Positions 1 through 7,978 of a DNA stretch of 64,000 nucleotides are shown here, piece by piece. Position 1 is the first letter of the stretch; the number at the start of each line of letters is the position of its first letter. The stretch is from Rhodococcus sp. SMB37. Its GTDB lineage: Bacteria > Actinomycetota > Actinomycetes > Mycobacteriales > Mycobacteriaceae. A model generated the notes under the pieces. It was not told where the DNA came from. It made no database searches and saw nothing but the letters and a program-made list of their open reading frames with translations. The stretch spans positions 1 through 64,000 of the forward strand of contig NZ_SLVY01000013.1 of the NCBI RefSeq assembly GCF_004345605.1, written 5' to 3'. The translations under genes were made by a program, and so were the position numbers.

Positions 1-81
1 GGTGTAGTCGACCGGGGCGGTACCGATGTCTGGGTAGTTCTCGGTCCAGCTTCCTGCGGCCGGTTTGGTGAAGTGTGGCAA
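1..81 (-). CDS. Rieske-type ring-hydroxylating oxygenase, N-terminus only (cut by window edge)
   Basis: Only 27 codons are inside the window. Reading the minus strand from a TTG at 81, the peptide contains the run GSWTENYPDIGTAPVDYT, which resembles the N-terminus of actinobacterial Rieske oxygenase alpha subunits, upstream of the Rieske domain. The start lies 4 bases after the stop of the decarboxylase-like gene at 86-622, and AAAGG lies a short distance upstream, so the two are probably one operon. The Rieske Cys/His motif is outside the window, so the call rests on a short N-terminal resemblance and on context. Confidence 0.45.
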   Translation of the reverse strand, partial: MPHFTKPAAGSWTENYPDIGTAPVDYT

Positions 82-85
82 GGCT

Positions 86-622
86 CTACCTTTCGCTTTC
101 GAACTCGATGCCGAATGTGTTGTAGGCCATGGCCAACAGGCCGTATCCGCCTACGGTGAAGATGAAGTCCATGCGCTGCTGCTCGCTGAGGTGTTCTCCG
201 AGCGCGTTCCAGGTCTGTTCGGACAGCGCGGTGTTCTTGTGGAGTTCGTCGACTGCCGAGAGGAGGCGGTTCTCGAACTCGTCCTCAGCGGTGCCGGCCA
301 GTGCGGCCTCGATCTCCGGGCGGGTCAGCCCGCCTTCTTCCTCTGCCATCCGGATGTGATGGCTGCGCTCGTACTCGCACTCGTACACCTGCGCTACGCG
401 CAGGATCGTCATCTCGCGCAGCCGTGGTGACAGCGTCGACCGGAAGAGCAGGTGCACGCTGAACCCGAGGAACGCTTTTGTCAGGTCCGGGTGGCGGACG
501 AGCGTCGCCATGGCAGTGCCGGCGTCTTCCGGATTGCGCATGTGACGGGGCATCAGCCCCTTCAGTGCGGAATCGACATGCTCGTCCCATTGGTCTGCCG
601 GCAGCGGGGGCACTAGGGCCAT
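86..622 (-). CDS. Carboxymuconolactone decarboxylase (CMD)/AhpD-like family protein
   Basis: A 178-residue all-helical CMD-family protein. The core is near residues 65-85, where LREMTILRVAQ is followed by YECEYERSHH. This is the usual CMD arrangement with one Cys and a His pair, not the CxxC of true AhpD peroxidases, so peroxidase activity is not expected. The frame can extend to 700, but the ATG at 622 has AGGAG 8 bases upstream and matches the family start. A perfect palindrome, GAGAATGCCATTCTC, lies 19-33 bases upstream of the ATG. The gene leads into the Rieske-like gene at the window edge. CMD-like genes of this kind sit in many aromatic and steroid clusters; the exact reaction is unknown. 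Confidence 0.8.
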   Translation of the reverse strand: MALVPPLPADQWDEHVDSALKGLMPRHMRNPEDAGTAMATLVRHPDLTKAFLGFSVHLLFRSTLSPRLREMTILRVAQVYECEYERSHHIRMAEEEGGLTRPEIEAALAGTAEDEFENRLLSAVDELHKNTALSEQTWNALGEHLSEQQRMDFIFTVGGYGLLAMAYNTFGIEFESER

Positions 623-930
623 GCCGAACTCCTCTTCGTTGAGAATGCCATTCTCGTTTACGAACGGTAGATTCTCACGACTCGCGGAGATAGTCAACAT
701 ATGGTGGTCAAGTAGCCGTAATTGCAGGTCGTGAGGGTGGGTCCGCCGATGTCCAGGGGGTCGCCCTCCTTCCGATTGTGCAGGCCGGTCGGTTGCGGAC
801 GTAGGTCCTTGATGGAATGAGCATATTGATTCTCCGGATGCGAGAAGATAGTTTCCTTAATGTGAGAGCACCTGCGTGTGGTCGTCCATGACTCGACGCG
901 CGCAACCGCCTGCCGAAAGAGAGGTTTCCC
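623..930. promoter_or_regulatory. Divergent intergenic region with GAGAAT-type elements
   Basis: No gene is visible in these 308 bases. They separate the minus-strand CMD-Rieske unit from the plus-strand small gene at 931. They contain the perfect palindrome at 641-655, a half-site ATTCTC at 671-676, and at 829-856 an ATTCTC followed by GATGCGAGAA and TTTCC. That last arrangement closely resembles the one at 30087-30113. The region is locally A+T-rich around 810-860, as expected of a promoter. Confidence 0.5.
641..655. promoter_or_regulatory. Operator palindrome, GAGAAT family (site A)
   Basis: GAGAATG-C-CATTCTC is a perfect inverted repeat with 7-base arms. It lies just upstream of the ribosome binding site of the CMD gene that starts at 622. 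It belongs to a set of six similar sites in the window. A TetR-type repressor is a natural candidate from site size and position; this is inference. Confidence 0.6.
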
Positions 931-1239
931 GTGACTGCAACCCTGCGCCCTGGTGGGCAACTTGCCAGCACCGTCTGCACTACCCGTGTGGTGGTCGTGC
1001 GTGCACCTGCGGAAGGCGTGCAGGAGATCACGTGCGGCGGAAGCCCGATGATCGCGGCTCCTCCCGGCAAGCCGGACTCCAAACCCGACGGCGACGTGGT
1101 CACCCTTCTGGGCAAGCGATACGTCGACGCCGCTGGGTCGATCGAGGTGCTGTGTACGTCACCCGGAACCGGCGAACTGTCGTACGGCGGCACCCCGATG
1201 ACGATCAAGGCAGCCAAGGCGTTGCCCGCCTCCGACTGA
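931..1239 (+). CDS. Conserved-looking small protein of unknown function
   Basis: A 102-residue protein starting at GTG 931, with AGAGAGG about 7 bases upstream. It has no signal peptide or membrane segment. Two internal segments look alike: VQEITCGGSPM near residue 30 and IEVLCTSPGTG...YGGTPM near residue 75, each with one Cys followed by a GG-(S/T)-PM turn, suggesting a small duplicated fold. I do not recognise the family. It lies between a region of GAGAAT-type elements and the ACAD operon at 1329, about 90 bases upstream of it and on the same strand, so it may be the first gene of that unit. Confidence 0.6.
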   Translation: MTATLRPGGQLASTVCTTRVVVVRAPAEGVQEITCGGSPMIAAPPGKPDSKPDGDVVTLLGKRYVDAAGSIEVLCTSPGTGELSYGGTPMTIKAAKALPASD

Positions 1240-1328
1240 TTCGCTCGATCGCAGACTGAAGATAGGCCGGACGTGCTGCCGCAGTTGCGCAGTTCGCGGC
1301 CCCGCAACGACGGCATGAGGTGTCGACT

Positions 1329-2504
1329 ATGGGTGGAATGAGCTTCGCGCTGAGTGAGGATCAGGAGCTGATCCGCAAATCTGTTGCCGAGTTGATGAAG
1401 AACTTCGACGACCAGTACTGGATGGAAAAGGATCTCGCGCACGAGTTCCCGACGGAGTTCTACAAGACGCTCGCCGACGGCGGCTGGATGGGCATCACGA
1501 TGCCCGAGGAGTACGGCGGTCACGGTCTCGGCATCACAGAGGCCACGATCCTGCTCGAGGAGATCGCACGGTCCGGCGGTGCGATGAATGCCGCGAGCGC
1601 AATCCATCTGAACATCTTCGGGATGCAGCCCGTCGTCAAACACGGTTCGGACGAGATGAAGGCGCGCGCATTGCCTCGCATCGTCAACGGCGATCTGCAC
1701 GTCTGTTTCGGCGTGACCGAACCGGGTGCCGGCCTCGATACGTCACGCATCACGACATTCGCGAAGCGCGACGGTGACCACTACGTCGTCAACGGCCGCA
1801 AGGTATGGATCTCCAAGGCTGCCGAGTCGGAGAAGATCCTGCTTCTGACGCGTACGCAGCGTTACGACGAGGTCGAGAAGAAGACCGACGGCATGACGCT
1901 GTTCCTGACCGATATCGACCGCAGCAAGATCGACATCCGTCCCATCCGGAAGATGGGGCGCAACGCGGTCACCTCCAACGAGCTGTTCATCGACAACCTC
2001 CGGATCCCGGTCGAGGACCGAATCGGTGAAGAAGGGCAGGGGTTCAAGCTGCTGCTCGACGGTCTCAATCCCGAGCGCATGTTGATCGCATCCGAAGCTC
2101 TCGGCATCGGCCGTGTCGCGCTCGACAAGGCCGTGAAGTACGGTAACGAACGCGAAGTGTTCGGGCGCCCCATCGGCATGAACCAGGGCATCCAGTTCCC
2201 CCTCGCCGATGCGCTTGCACACCTCGATGCGGCCGAACTCGTCCTGCGCAAGGCCACCTGGCTCTACGACAACGGCAAGCCGTGCGGCCGCGAGGCCAAT
2301 ACCGCCAAATATCTCTGTGCGGAAGCAGGTTTCGCCGCCGCGGATCGGGCACTGCAGACCCACGGCGGAATGGGCTATTCCGAGGAATACAACGTCTCGC
2401 GATACTTCCGTGAGGCACGCGTGATGCGCATCGCCCCGGTCAGCCAGGAGATGATCCTGAACTACCTGGGATCCCACACCCTCGGACTGCCGAGGAGTTA
2501 CTGA
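1329..2504 (+). CDS. Acyl-CoA dehydrogenase
   Basis: A 391-residue FAD-dependent acyl-CoA dehydrogenase that would introduce the alpha,beta double bond into an acyl-CoA. Motifs in order: PEEYGGHGLG near 59-68, FGVTEPGAG near 127-135, NGRKVWIS near 155-162 and the C-terminal HGGMGYSEEY. The usual C-terminal catalytic Glu (YEGT motif) is absent; that segment reads RIAPVSQEM. A Glu is present in NPERM (about residue 249), the position used by isovaleryl- and long-chain-type enzymes. The ATG at 1329 is chosen because GAGG lies 8 bases upstream; GTG 1320 and ATG 1338 are alternatives. The stop overlaps the start of the CoA-transferase (TGATG). Confidence 0.9.
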   Translation: MGGMSFALSEDQELIRKSVAELMKNFDDQYWMEKDLAHEFPTEFYKTLADGGWMGITMPEEYGGHGLGITEATILLEEIARSGGAMNAASAIHLNIFGMQPVVKHGSDEMKARALPRIVNGDLHVCFGVTEPGAGLDTSRITTFAKRDGDHYVVNGRKVWISKAAESEKILLLTRTQRYDEVEKKTDGMTLFLTDIDRSKIDIRPIRKMGRNAVTSNELFIDNLRIPVEDRIGEEGQGFKLLLDGLNPERMLIASEALGIGRVALDKAVKYGNEREVFGRPIGMNQGIQFPLADALAHLDAAELVLRKATWLYDNGKPCGREANTAKYLCAEAGFAAADRALQTHGGMGYSEEYNVSRYFREARVMRIAPVSQEMILNYLGSHTLGLPRSY

Positions 2505-3709
2505 TGGAGGCCCCGCTCGCCGGGATCACCGTCGTGACCCTTGAACAAGCGGTCTCCGCGCCGATGTGCACTCGCGTCCTCGCCGACTTCGGTGCGCGCG
2601 TGATCAAGGTCGAGAATCCCAAGGGCGGCGATTTCGCTCGCGACTACGACGACGTCGTCAACGGAATGGCCGCGCACTTCGTCTGGGCCAACCGCGGCAA
2701 GGAATCGATCACCCTCGATCTGAAGTCCGAAGGCGGTCTCCGGGCACTCCACACACTGCTGGCGCGCGCAGACGCCCTCGTATCGAACCTTGCACCTGGA
2801 GCCATGGCGCGGCTGGGACTTTCGTCCGAGGATCTGGCCGAAAAGTATCCGGACCTGATCGCAGTCGAGATCGACGGATATGGCCCCGACGGGCCGCTGT
2901 CGCACAAGCGCGCCTACGACCTGCTCATCCAGGCCGAGTCGGGAGCGTGTTCTGTCACCGGCTTCCCCGGGCAGCCCGCGAAGCCGGGTCCGCCCGTCGC
3001 GGACATCAGCACCGGACTGTATTCGGCGCTGTCGATTCTCGCGTTGCTGTGCGGACGGGAACGCAACCGGGGTCGCGGTGGTGGACTGTCGAAGGTGTCG
3101 GTGAGCCTGTTCGACACGATGGCAGACATCATGGGCTACCCCCTGACGTACACCCGTTACTCGGGTGTCGAACAGCAACCGCTCGGAATGAGCTCGCCGG
3201 CCGTCGCGCCGTACGGTTCGTATCGCACCGCCGACGACCGGATCGTCGTACTCGGCACGACCAACGACCGTGAGTGGCAGCGTCTGGCGCGCGAGATCAT
3301 CCAGCGCGACGACCTCGCCGACGACGAGCGGTTCTCGACCAACACAGGACGGTGCGAGAACCGCGCCGAGCTCGACGAGGCCATCGCCGCGTGGTGCGCA
3401 CAACACCCGCTCGACCACGTACAGAAGATTGCCGACGAGGCGGGTATCGGCAATTCGCGATACAACACGCCGCGCGAGGTCATCGATCATCCGCAGCTGG
3501 CCGCCCGTAATCGTTGGCGGACTGTCGGGAGCCCGAACGGGCCCGTGGAGGCAATTCTGCCGCCACCGGTGATCGAAGGCTACGAGCCGCCGATGGCGCC
3601 GGTACCCGGCCTCGGTGAGCACACGGACGCTGTCCTCGCGGACTTCGGTCTCCGCCGCGATGAGATCGACCGCCTGCGTGAACAGGGCGCGATCGGGTCG
3701 GTGAAGTGA
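2504..3709 (+). CDS. CaiB/BaiF (class III) CoA-transferase
   Basis: 401 residues. Class III CoA-transferases move CoA between acids through an enzyme-aspartyl intermediate. The N-terminal DFGARVIKVENPKGGD stretch is typical, and the likely catalytic Asp is Asp139 in AYDLLIQAESG. Length is normal for a single-domain enzyme of the FRC/CaiB type. Translation is coupled to the upstream ACAD by a 1-base overlap, and the thiolase follows after 54 bases. It probably activates an acid intermediate of the same pathway using an acyl-CoA from that pathway as CoA donor. Substrate unknown. Confidence 0.88.
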   Translation: MEAPLAGITVVTLEQAVSAPMCTRVLADFGARVIKVENPKGGDFARDYDDVVNGMAAHFVWANRGKESITLDLKSEGGLRALHTLLARADALVSNLAPGAMARLGLSSEDLAEKYPDLIAVEIDGYGPDGPLSHKRAYDLLIQAESGACSVTGFPGQPAKPGPPVADISTGLYSALSILALLCGRERNRGRGGGLSKVSVSLFDTMADIMGYPLTYTRYSGVEQQPLGMSSPAVAPYGSYRTADDRIVVLGTTNDREWQRLAREIIQRDDLADDERFSTNTGRCENRAELDEAIAAWCAQHPLDHVQKIADEAGIGNSRYNTPREVIDHPQLAARNRWRTVGSPNGPVEAILPPPVIEGYEPPMAPVPGLGEHTDAVLADFGLRRDEIDRLREQGAIGSVK

Positions 3710-3763
3710 TGATCGATATTCGACAGATGGCCGGCAAACACACTTGGAACCAGGAGAATTCGA

Positions 3764-4912
3764 ATGCGTGAAGTGGTCATTGCTGCGGCCGTCCGGACCC
3801 CGGTAGGTAAGCGCAACGGTGGGCTGGCCGGAGTGCACCCGGCAGACCTGTCGGCGCTCGTACTCGAGGCGCTGGTCGAACGCACCGGCCTCGATCCCCA
3901 GATCGTCGACGACGTCATCTGGGGTTGCGTCTCTCAGGTGGGCGACCAGTCGAGCAACATCGGCCGCTACTCGGTGCTCGCCGCCGGATGGCCGGAGTCG
4001 ATCCCCGGCACCACGATCAACCGGGCGTGCGGGTCGAGTCAGCAGTCGATCGATTTCGCGGCTCAGGCGGTGATGTCGGGGCAGCAGGACGTGGTTGTTG
4101 CCGGCGGGGTCGAGGTCATGAGCCGGGTCCCACTGGGCTCGGCGCGCGCGTCCGGGCAACCGTACGGACCCCGGGCGCTCGCGCGCTACGACGGGTTCGC
4201 GTTCAACCAGGGAATCTCCGCCGAGAAGATCGCCCAGAAGTGGGGATTCTCGCGTACTGGACTCGACGAATACTCGACGACCTCGCATGAGCGCGCCGCC
4301 GCGGCGCAGGATCGCGGGGCGTTCGAGGCGCAGATCGTGCCGGTGGTCACCGACGAGGGCACGGTCAGCGCTGACGAGGGTATCCGTCGTAGCACCACGG
4401 TCGAAAAGCTCGCGGGACTCAAGCCTGCATTTGCCGACGACGGCGTGATCCACGCCGGAAACTCGTCGCAGATTTCCGACGGCGCCGCTGCGCTGTTGGT
4501 GACCACGCCGGAGAAGGCTCGGGAGCTGGGCTTGACCCCGCTCGTCCGTTATCGGGCGGGTGCGGTGGCGGGCGCCGATCCGGTACTCATGCTCACCGGC
4601 CCGATCCCGGCTACCGAGAAGGCGCTCGGGAAGGCGGGGATCGGCCTGAAGGATGTCGGAGTCTTCGAAGTCAACGAGGCATTCGCGTCGGTTCCGCTGG
4701 CGTGGCTCGCCGAGACCGGTGCCGATCCGGAGCTGGTCAACCCCCTCGGTGGGGCGATCGCGCTCGGGCATCCGCTCGGAGGTTCCGGTGCCGTACTGAT
4801 GACTCGGATGATTCATCACATGCGCGACAATGGAATTCGATACGGCCTCCAGACCATGTGCGAAGGCGGCGGAACCGCGAACGCCACCGTCGTCGAACTG
4901 GTGGGAGCGTAG
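3764..4912 (+). CDS. Thiolase (acetyl-CoA acyltransferase, degradative type)
   Basis: 382 residues, full length for a biosynthetic/degradative-type thiolase. The nucleophile Cys89 lies in NRACGSSQQS, the GHP His is His336 in ALGHPLGGSGA, and the second Cys is Cys366 in MCEGGG, so the catalytic triad is complete. It would cleave a 3-oxoacyl-CoA to a shortened acyl-CoA plus acetyl- or propionyl-CoA. ATG 3764 follows CAGGAG by a short spacer. It closes the ACAD-CaiB-thiolase operon. FadA5-type steroid thiolases share this architecture, but that assignment would be a guess. Confidence 0.9.
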   Translation: MREVVIAAAVRTPVGKRNGGLAGVHPADLSALVLEALVERTGLDPQIVDDVIWGCVSQVGDQSSNIGRYSVLAAGWPESIPGTTINRACGSSQQSIDFAAQAVMSGQQDVVVAGGVEVMSRVPLGSARASGQPYGPRALARYDGFAFNQGISAEKIAQKWGFSRTGLDEYSTTSHERAAAAQDRGAFEAQIVPVVTDEGTVSADEGIRRSTTVEKLAGLKPAFADDGVIHAGNSSQISDGAAALLVTTPEKARELGLTPLVRYRAGAVAGADPVLMLTGPIPATEKALGKAGIGLKDVGVFEVNEAFASVPLAWLAETGADPELVNPLGGAIALGHPLGGSGAVLMTRMIHHMRDNGIRYGLQTMCEGGGTANATVVELVGA

Positions 4913-4960
4913 GGTTTCACGCAGTGTGATCCAGTCAGGAAAATTCTCGGCCTGAGACCC

Positions 4961-5005
4961 TTGTCACATTCGGAAAACCGACCTAATGTGTGTTCAGTAG
5001 GTTGG
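4961..5005 (+). promoter_or_regulatory. Promoter and overlapping inverted repeat upstream of TetR gene
   Basis: TTGTCA (4961-4966) and TAATGT (4984-4989) are separated by 17 bases and form a good sigma-A-like promoter. The inverted repeat CCGACCTA (4978-4985)-N12-TAGGTTGG (4998-5005), matching at 7 of 8 positions, covers the -10 element. This is the layout expected of TetR autorepression. Confidence 0.5.
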
Positions 5006-5027
5006 GGACGTGAAGGAGAGGGGCAGC

Positions 5028-5627
5028 GTGCAAAGGGCGTACGACACGCTTCTCGCCAAGGGTGAGGGCCGCAGGGAGCTGATTCTCAGCGCAGCTCAGC
5101 GGTTGTTGGCGAGGAACGGGTGGCGCAGCACAAGCCTCGCTCAGATCGCACGGGCCGCGGGCATCACTCCCGCGGGCCTGCTGCATCACTTCCAGTCCAA
5201 GGACCAATTGCTGCATGCCGTGCTCGACGCGCGGGATGCAGACGATGATGCACGTGCTGATCGTTCGGGAGATCCCATCGAGCAGATCAGGGGCCTGTAC
5301 TTGCGTTTCGAGAAGTCCCCTGACCTGGTCGGGATGTTTGCTGTACTCCTGATCGAGAACCTGGAGCCGGATGCTCCGCTGCACGATCGCCTACTCGTTC
5401 GACACCGGGCCGCGATCGACACGATCGAGGCGGGAATCCGGCGTGGTCAACATGCCGGACGGTATCGGATGGATGTGAACCCAGCCGTCAAAGCGGTGGA
5501 AATCGTCGCTTTCCTCAACGGAATGGAAACCTCATGGCTGCTCGATCGTTCGCTCCCGATAGCCGAGATCTTCGAGGACTTCACACAGTCGCTCGAGCAA
5601 CAGCTCATGCCCACCAGCACAATCTGA
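5028..5627 (+). CDS. TetR/AcrR-family transcriptional regulator
   Basis: 199 residues, usual length for the family. The N-terminal helix-turn-helix lies in the segment TSLAQIARAAGITPAGLLHHF (read as two parts, residues about 35-55). The C-terminal ligand domain is divergent, so the effector cannot be told. GTG 5028 is preferred over GTG 5010 because AAGGAGAGG sits at proper distance before 5028. The gene follows the ACAD-CaiB-thiolase operon after about 115 bases carrying its own promoter and an inverted repeat. It most likely represses itself; the target may also include neighbouring genes. Confidence 0.88.
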   Translation: MQRAYDTLLAKGEGRRELILSAAQRLLARNGWRSTSLAQIARAAGITPAGLLHHFQSKDQLLHAVLDARDADDDARADRSGDPIEQIRGLYLRFEKSPDLVGMFAVLLIENLEPDAPLHDRLLVRHRAAIDTIEAGIRRGQHAGRYRMDVNPAVKAVEIVAFLNGMETSWLLDRSLPIAEIFEDFTQSLEQQLMPTSTI

Positions 5628-6121
5628 GGCATCGCGTCGTCATCGTCGCACCGCGCGTGGTCGATACCGTGCGCAACGCCGGAGGTTGGCTCTACGACCA
5701 GGTCCAGGCAGGTTGGGAAGTCACCGTCCTGACCCGAGAGCATCAAGACATCCGCCCCCTCGAGATCCTCGGAGCCCGCGTCGTCGATCTCGACTCTGCT
5801 TTGGCGACGGAGAATGGTCTCGTACCCGAGGCGCTGGTGGCATCGGCCGAGCTCTACTCGTCCGACGAGCGCATCCGAGCGGGCCTGAACCGGGTACTCG
5901 AACGAGGATTGACGAAGTTCAGCATGTGGGGCGATGAGATCCCGGCAGATATCGACGCCCGGTTCTCGCCGTCGGAATACTGTATGAGCAGGGCGGCGCA
6001 GGTGTTCAAGCGGCATGCGCTCGTTGCAGCGGAAGTCCGTGAGCCCGTGATCGCACCCACCGAATCCTTCCGGACGTCCGGGTTCACCGCATCGCAGTCG
6101 GGTCGCCTCACGTCGGTCTGA
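5534..6121 (+). CDS. Hypothetical protein with Rossmann-like N-terminus
   Basis: The reading frame opens at ATG 5534, inside the TetR gene, but the part that looks like real protein begins near 5624 with RHRVVIVAPRVVDTV, a strand-turn-helix opening. A CTG there or a GTG at 5657 may be the true start, and the first 30 residues are probably a shadow of the TetR gene. Later parts (AGWEVTVLT, LEILGARVVDLDSAL, SMWGDEIPADID) are regular and of normal codon use. I do not recognise the family. It is placed directly behind the regulator, so the two are likely co-transcribed. A terminator hairpin follows at 6177. Confidence 0.5.
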   Translation: MAARSFAPDSRDLRGLHTVARATAHAHQHNLRHRVVIVAPRVVDTVRNAGGWLYDQVQAGWEVTVLTREHQDIRPLEILGARVVDLDSALATENGLVPEALVASAELYSSDERIRAGLNRVLERGLTKFSMWGDEIPADIDARFSPSEYCMSRAAQVFKRHALVAAEVREPVIAPTESFRTSGFTASQSGRLTSV

Positions 6122-6176
6122 TGTGACCCGACCCGGTCGCACGACGGAACAAGGTTCGACAGCCCAGAAATCACAA

Positions 6177-6208
6177 ACGTCCCGGCTCTCCGATGAGTGC
6201 CGGGACGT
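6177..6208. terminator. Stem-loop between convergent genes
   Basis: ACGTCCCGGC (6177-6186) pairs perfectly with GCCGGGACGT (6199-6208) across a 12-base loop. It lies between the plus-strand gene ending at 6121 and the minus-strand gene ending at 6222, and can serve both directions. There is no strong T-run. Confidence 0.55.
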
Positions 6209-6221
6209 CGTGTCCGATCGG

Positions 6222-7193
6222 TCAGGCCTTCTGAAGGTCGATGACCACCTTGCCGACGGCCCTCCCGTCGCCTACAAGGCGGAGGGCATCGACGGTGTCG
6301 TCGAGTGAGTACACCGCACCGATGTGCGGCACGGCCCGTCCCGAGACGAGGAGCTCGACCAATTCTTCCTCGCCTCGCCGGTATTCGTCAGGATCCAGAT
6401 CCTGGAACTGGAACCCCTGAATTCGGATACCTTTCACCAGAACGAGATTGAGCGGTATCCGAGGGATGGTCCCAGATGCGTAGCCGACGGTGACGAAGCG
6501 TCCGCCGCGGCGCAGCGACCGCAGCACCGGTTCCGACAGGTCGCCGCCGACGGGATCGACAACGACGTCCGCGCCCTCGGGAACGGCATTCTTCAGCAGG
6601 GCACGCAGATCACCCGACCGATGGTCGACGAGATGTTTCGCACCGTACGACGCCGCAACTTCCAGCTTGTCGGATGATGACGCCACTGCGACGACGGTCG
6701 CGCCGAGGACCGCTCCGAGTTGGACCGCCGCGAGGCCTACGCCACCGCCTGCGCCGAGCACGACGAGGGTTTCACCCGGCTGGAGCCGAGCCACCGACCG
6801 GAGCGTGTGATAGGCGGTCCGGTGCGCCACGCCGAACGCGGCAGCGGTGCGGTAATCCACACCGTGGGGTATCCGCTTCAGCGACGCGGCCTTTGCTGCG
6901 ATCTCCTCCGCGAACGCGCCGACGATACCGGTGCCACTCACCCGATCGCCGACGGCGAGGTCGCCGACCTCGCCGGCGACCTCCTCCACGACTCCTGCGA
7001 ACTCGCTACCGGGCACGAACGGTGGGGGCACGCTGATCTGGTATTTGTCGGCGACGACCAGGACATCGGGAAAATTGACCGCGGCAGCACCGACCCTGAC
7101 CCGCACCTGGCCCGGTTCGAGAATGGGAGAGGGACCTACGCTGATGCGGACCACTTCGGGTTCCCCGTACTCGGAGCAGATCGCTGCGCGCAT
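6222..7193 (-). CDS. Zinc-free MDR oxidoreductase (quinone oxidoreductase-like)
   Basis: 323 residues of the medium-chain dehydrogenase/reductase superfamily. The NAD(P) site reads LGAGGGVGLAAVQLG, and the family's structural-zinc Cys cluster and catalytic zinc ligands are absent, as in quinone oxidoreductases and enoyl reductases. PGSEFAGVVEEVA near residue 60 is characteristic. The start is ATG 7193, 5 bases after the hydratase stop. It is the last gene of the ACAD-kinase-hydratase-MDR operon, where it may reduce a double bond in an enoyl intermediate. Confidence 0.82.
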   Translation of the reverse strand: MRAAICSEYGEPEVVRISVGPSPILEPGQVRVRVGAAAVNFPDVLVVADKYQISVPPPFVPGSEFAGVVEEVAGEVGDLAVGDRVSGTGIVGAFAEEIAAKAASLKRIPHGVDYRTAAAFGVAHRTAYHTLRSVARLQPGETLVVLGAGGGVGLAAVQLGAVLGATVVAVASSSDKLEVAASYGAKHLVDHRSGDLRALLKNAVPEGADVVVDPVGGDLSEPVLRSLRRGGRFVTVGYASGTIPRIPLNLVLVKGIRIQGFQFQDLDPDEYRRGEEELVELLVSGRAVPHIGAVYSLDDTVDALRLVGDGRAVGKVVIDLQKA

Positions 7194-7198
7194 GCCCG

Positions 7199-7978
7199 CT
7201 ACCGCCCTTGCCAGACCGGTGCGCGCTTCTCGATGAACGCGGCGGCACCTTCCTTCGCGTCGTCGCTGGTGAAGACGACGCTCTGCCAATGTCCGAGGCG
7301 CTCGTCGGCCCGTGCGGGGTCCGACTGGGCAAGACGAACGAGTTCCTTCACCGCGGACAGGCCCAACGGGGCGTTCGCCGCGACGCGTTCGGCGAATGCC
7401 ATCGCGGCCGACTGGACGTCCTCCGGTTCGACGACCTGGTTGATCAGACCGAGTTCGTATCCGCGCTGCGCGCTGATCAGGTCACCGGTCAGCGTCAGCT
7501 CCATGGCGGCGGCCCGAGGAATCCGTGTCCCGATGTTCGTCCCGCCGCCGGCGGGAAACAGACCCCGTTTCACCTCGGGAAGACCGAACTTCGCAGCGGA
7601 AGAGGCGACGATGATGTCGGATCCGAGAAGGAGTTCGAGCCCGCCTCCGATCGCGGTGCCGTTGGCTGCGCCGATCACTGGAATGTCGGTCTCGCCCTTG
7701 GCCAGTCGCGCGTAGGCGGCTCCGGGGCCGGAGTCCAGACCGATCTTCTCCCCGCCGGCGAATGCCCGCAGGTCCATGCCCGAGCAGAACGCGCGGTCTC
7801 CCGTTCCGGTGAGGACCAACGCCCGGATCTGGGGATCTGCCTCCGCATCCTCGACGGCTGCACCGATTCCGTTGATCACAGCGGCGGTCAGCGCATTCCG
7901 TGCTTCGGGGCGGTCCAGACGCAAGAGGAGAACCGCGCCGTGCTGTTCTCGTACGAGTCCCTCCACCGGCGCGCTCAT
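7199..7978 (-). CDS. Enoyl-CoA hydratase/isomerase (crotonase family)
   Basis: 259 residues with the crotonase fold. The oxyanion-hole segments are CSGMDLRAFAGG and AANGTAIGGGLEL, and the segment FGLPEVKRGLFPAGGG keeps the first catalytic Glu of true hydratases. ATG 7978 overlaps the stop of the kinase-like gene by 4 bases (ATGA), so translation is coupled. In this operon it most likely hydrates the enoyl-CoA formed by the ACAD at 8994-10295. Confidence 0.88.
   Translation of the reverse strand: MSAPVEGLVREQHGAVLLLRLDRPEARNALTAAVINGIGAAVEDAEADPQIRALVLTGTGDRAFCSGMDLRAFAGGEKIGLDSGPGAAYARLAKGETDIPVIGAANGTAIGGGLELLLGSDIIVASSAAKFGLPEVKRGLFPAGGGTNIGTRIPRAAAMELTLTGDLISAQRGYELGLINQVVEPEDVQSAAMAFAERVAANAPLGLSAVKELVRLAQSDPARADERLGHWQSVVFTSDDAKEGAAAFIEKRAPVWQGR

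Noticed and set aside
3750-3765. GAGAATTC near the thiolase start as an operator
   Set aside because: It is explained by the AGGAG ribosome site, and the second arm of the palindrome is missing.
2498-4819. Very long antisense reading frame (773 codons) on the minus strand
   Set aside because: It runs opposite to three overlapping genes with clear motifs, and its translation has no recognisable domain. It is a high-GC shadow frame.
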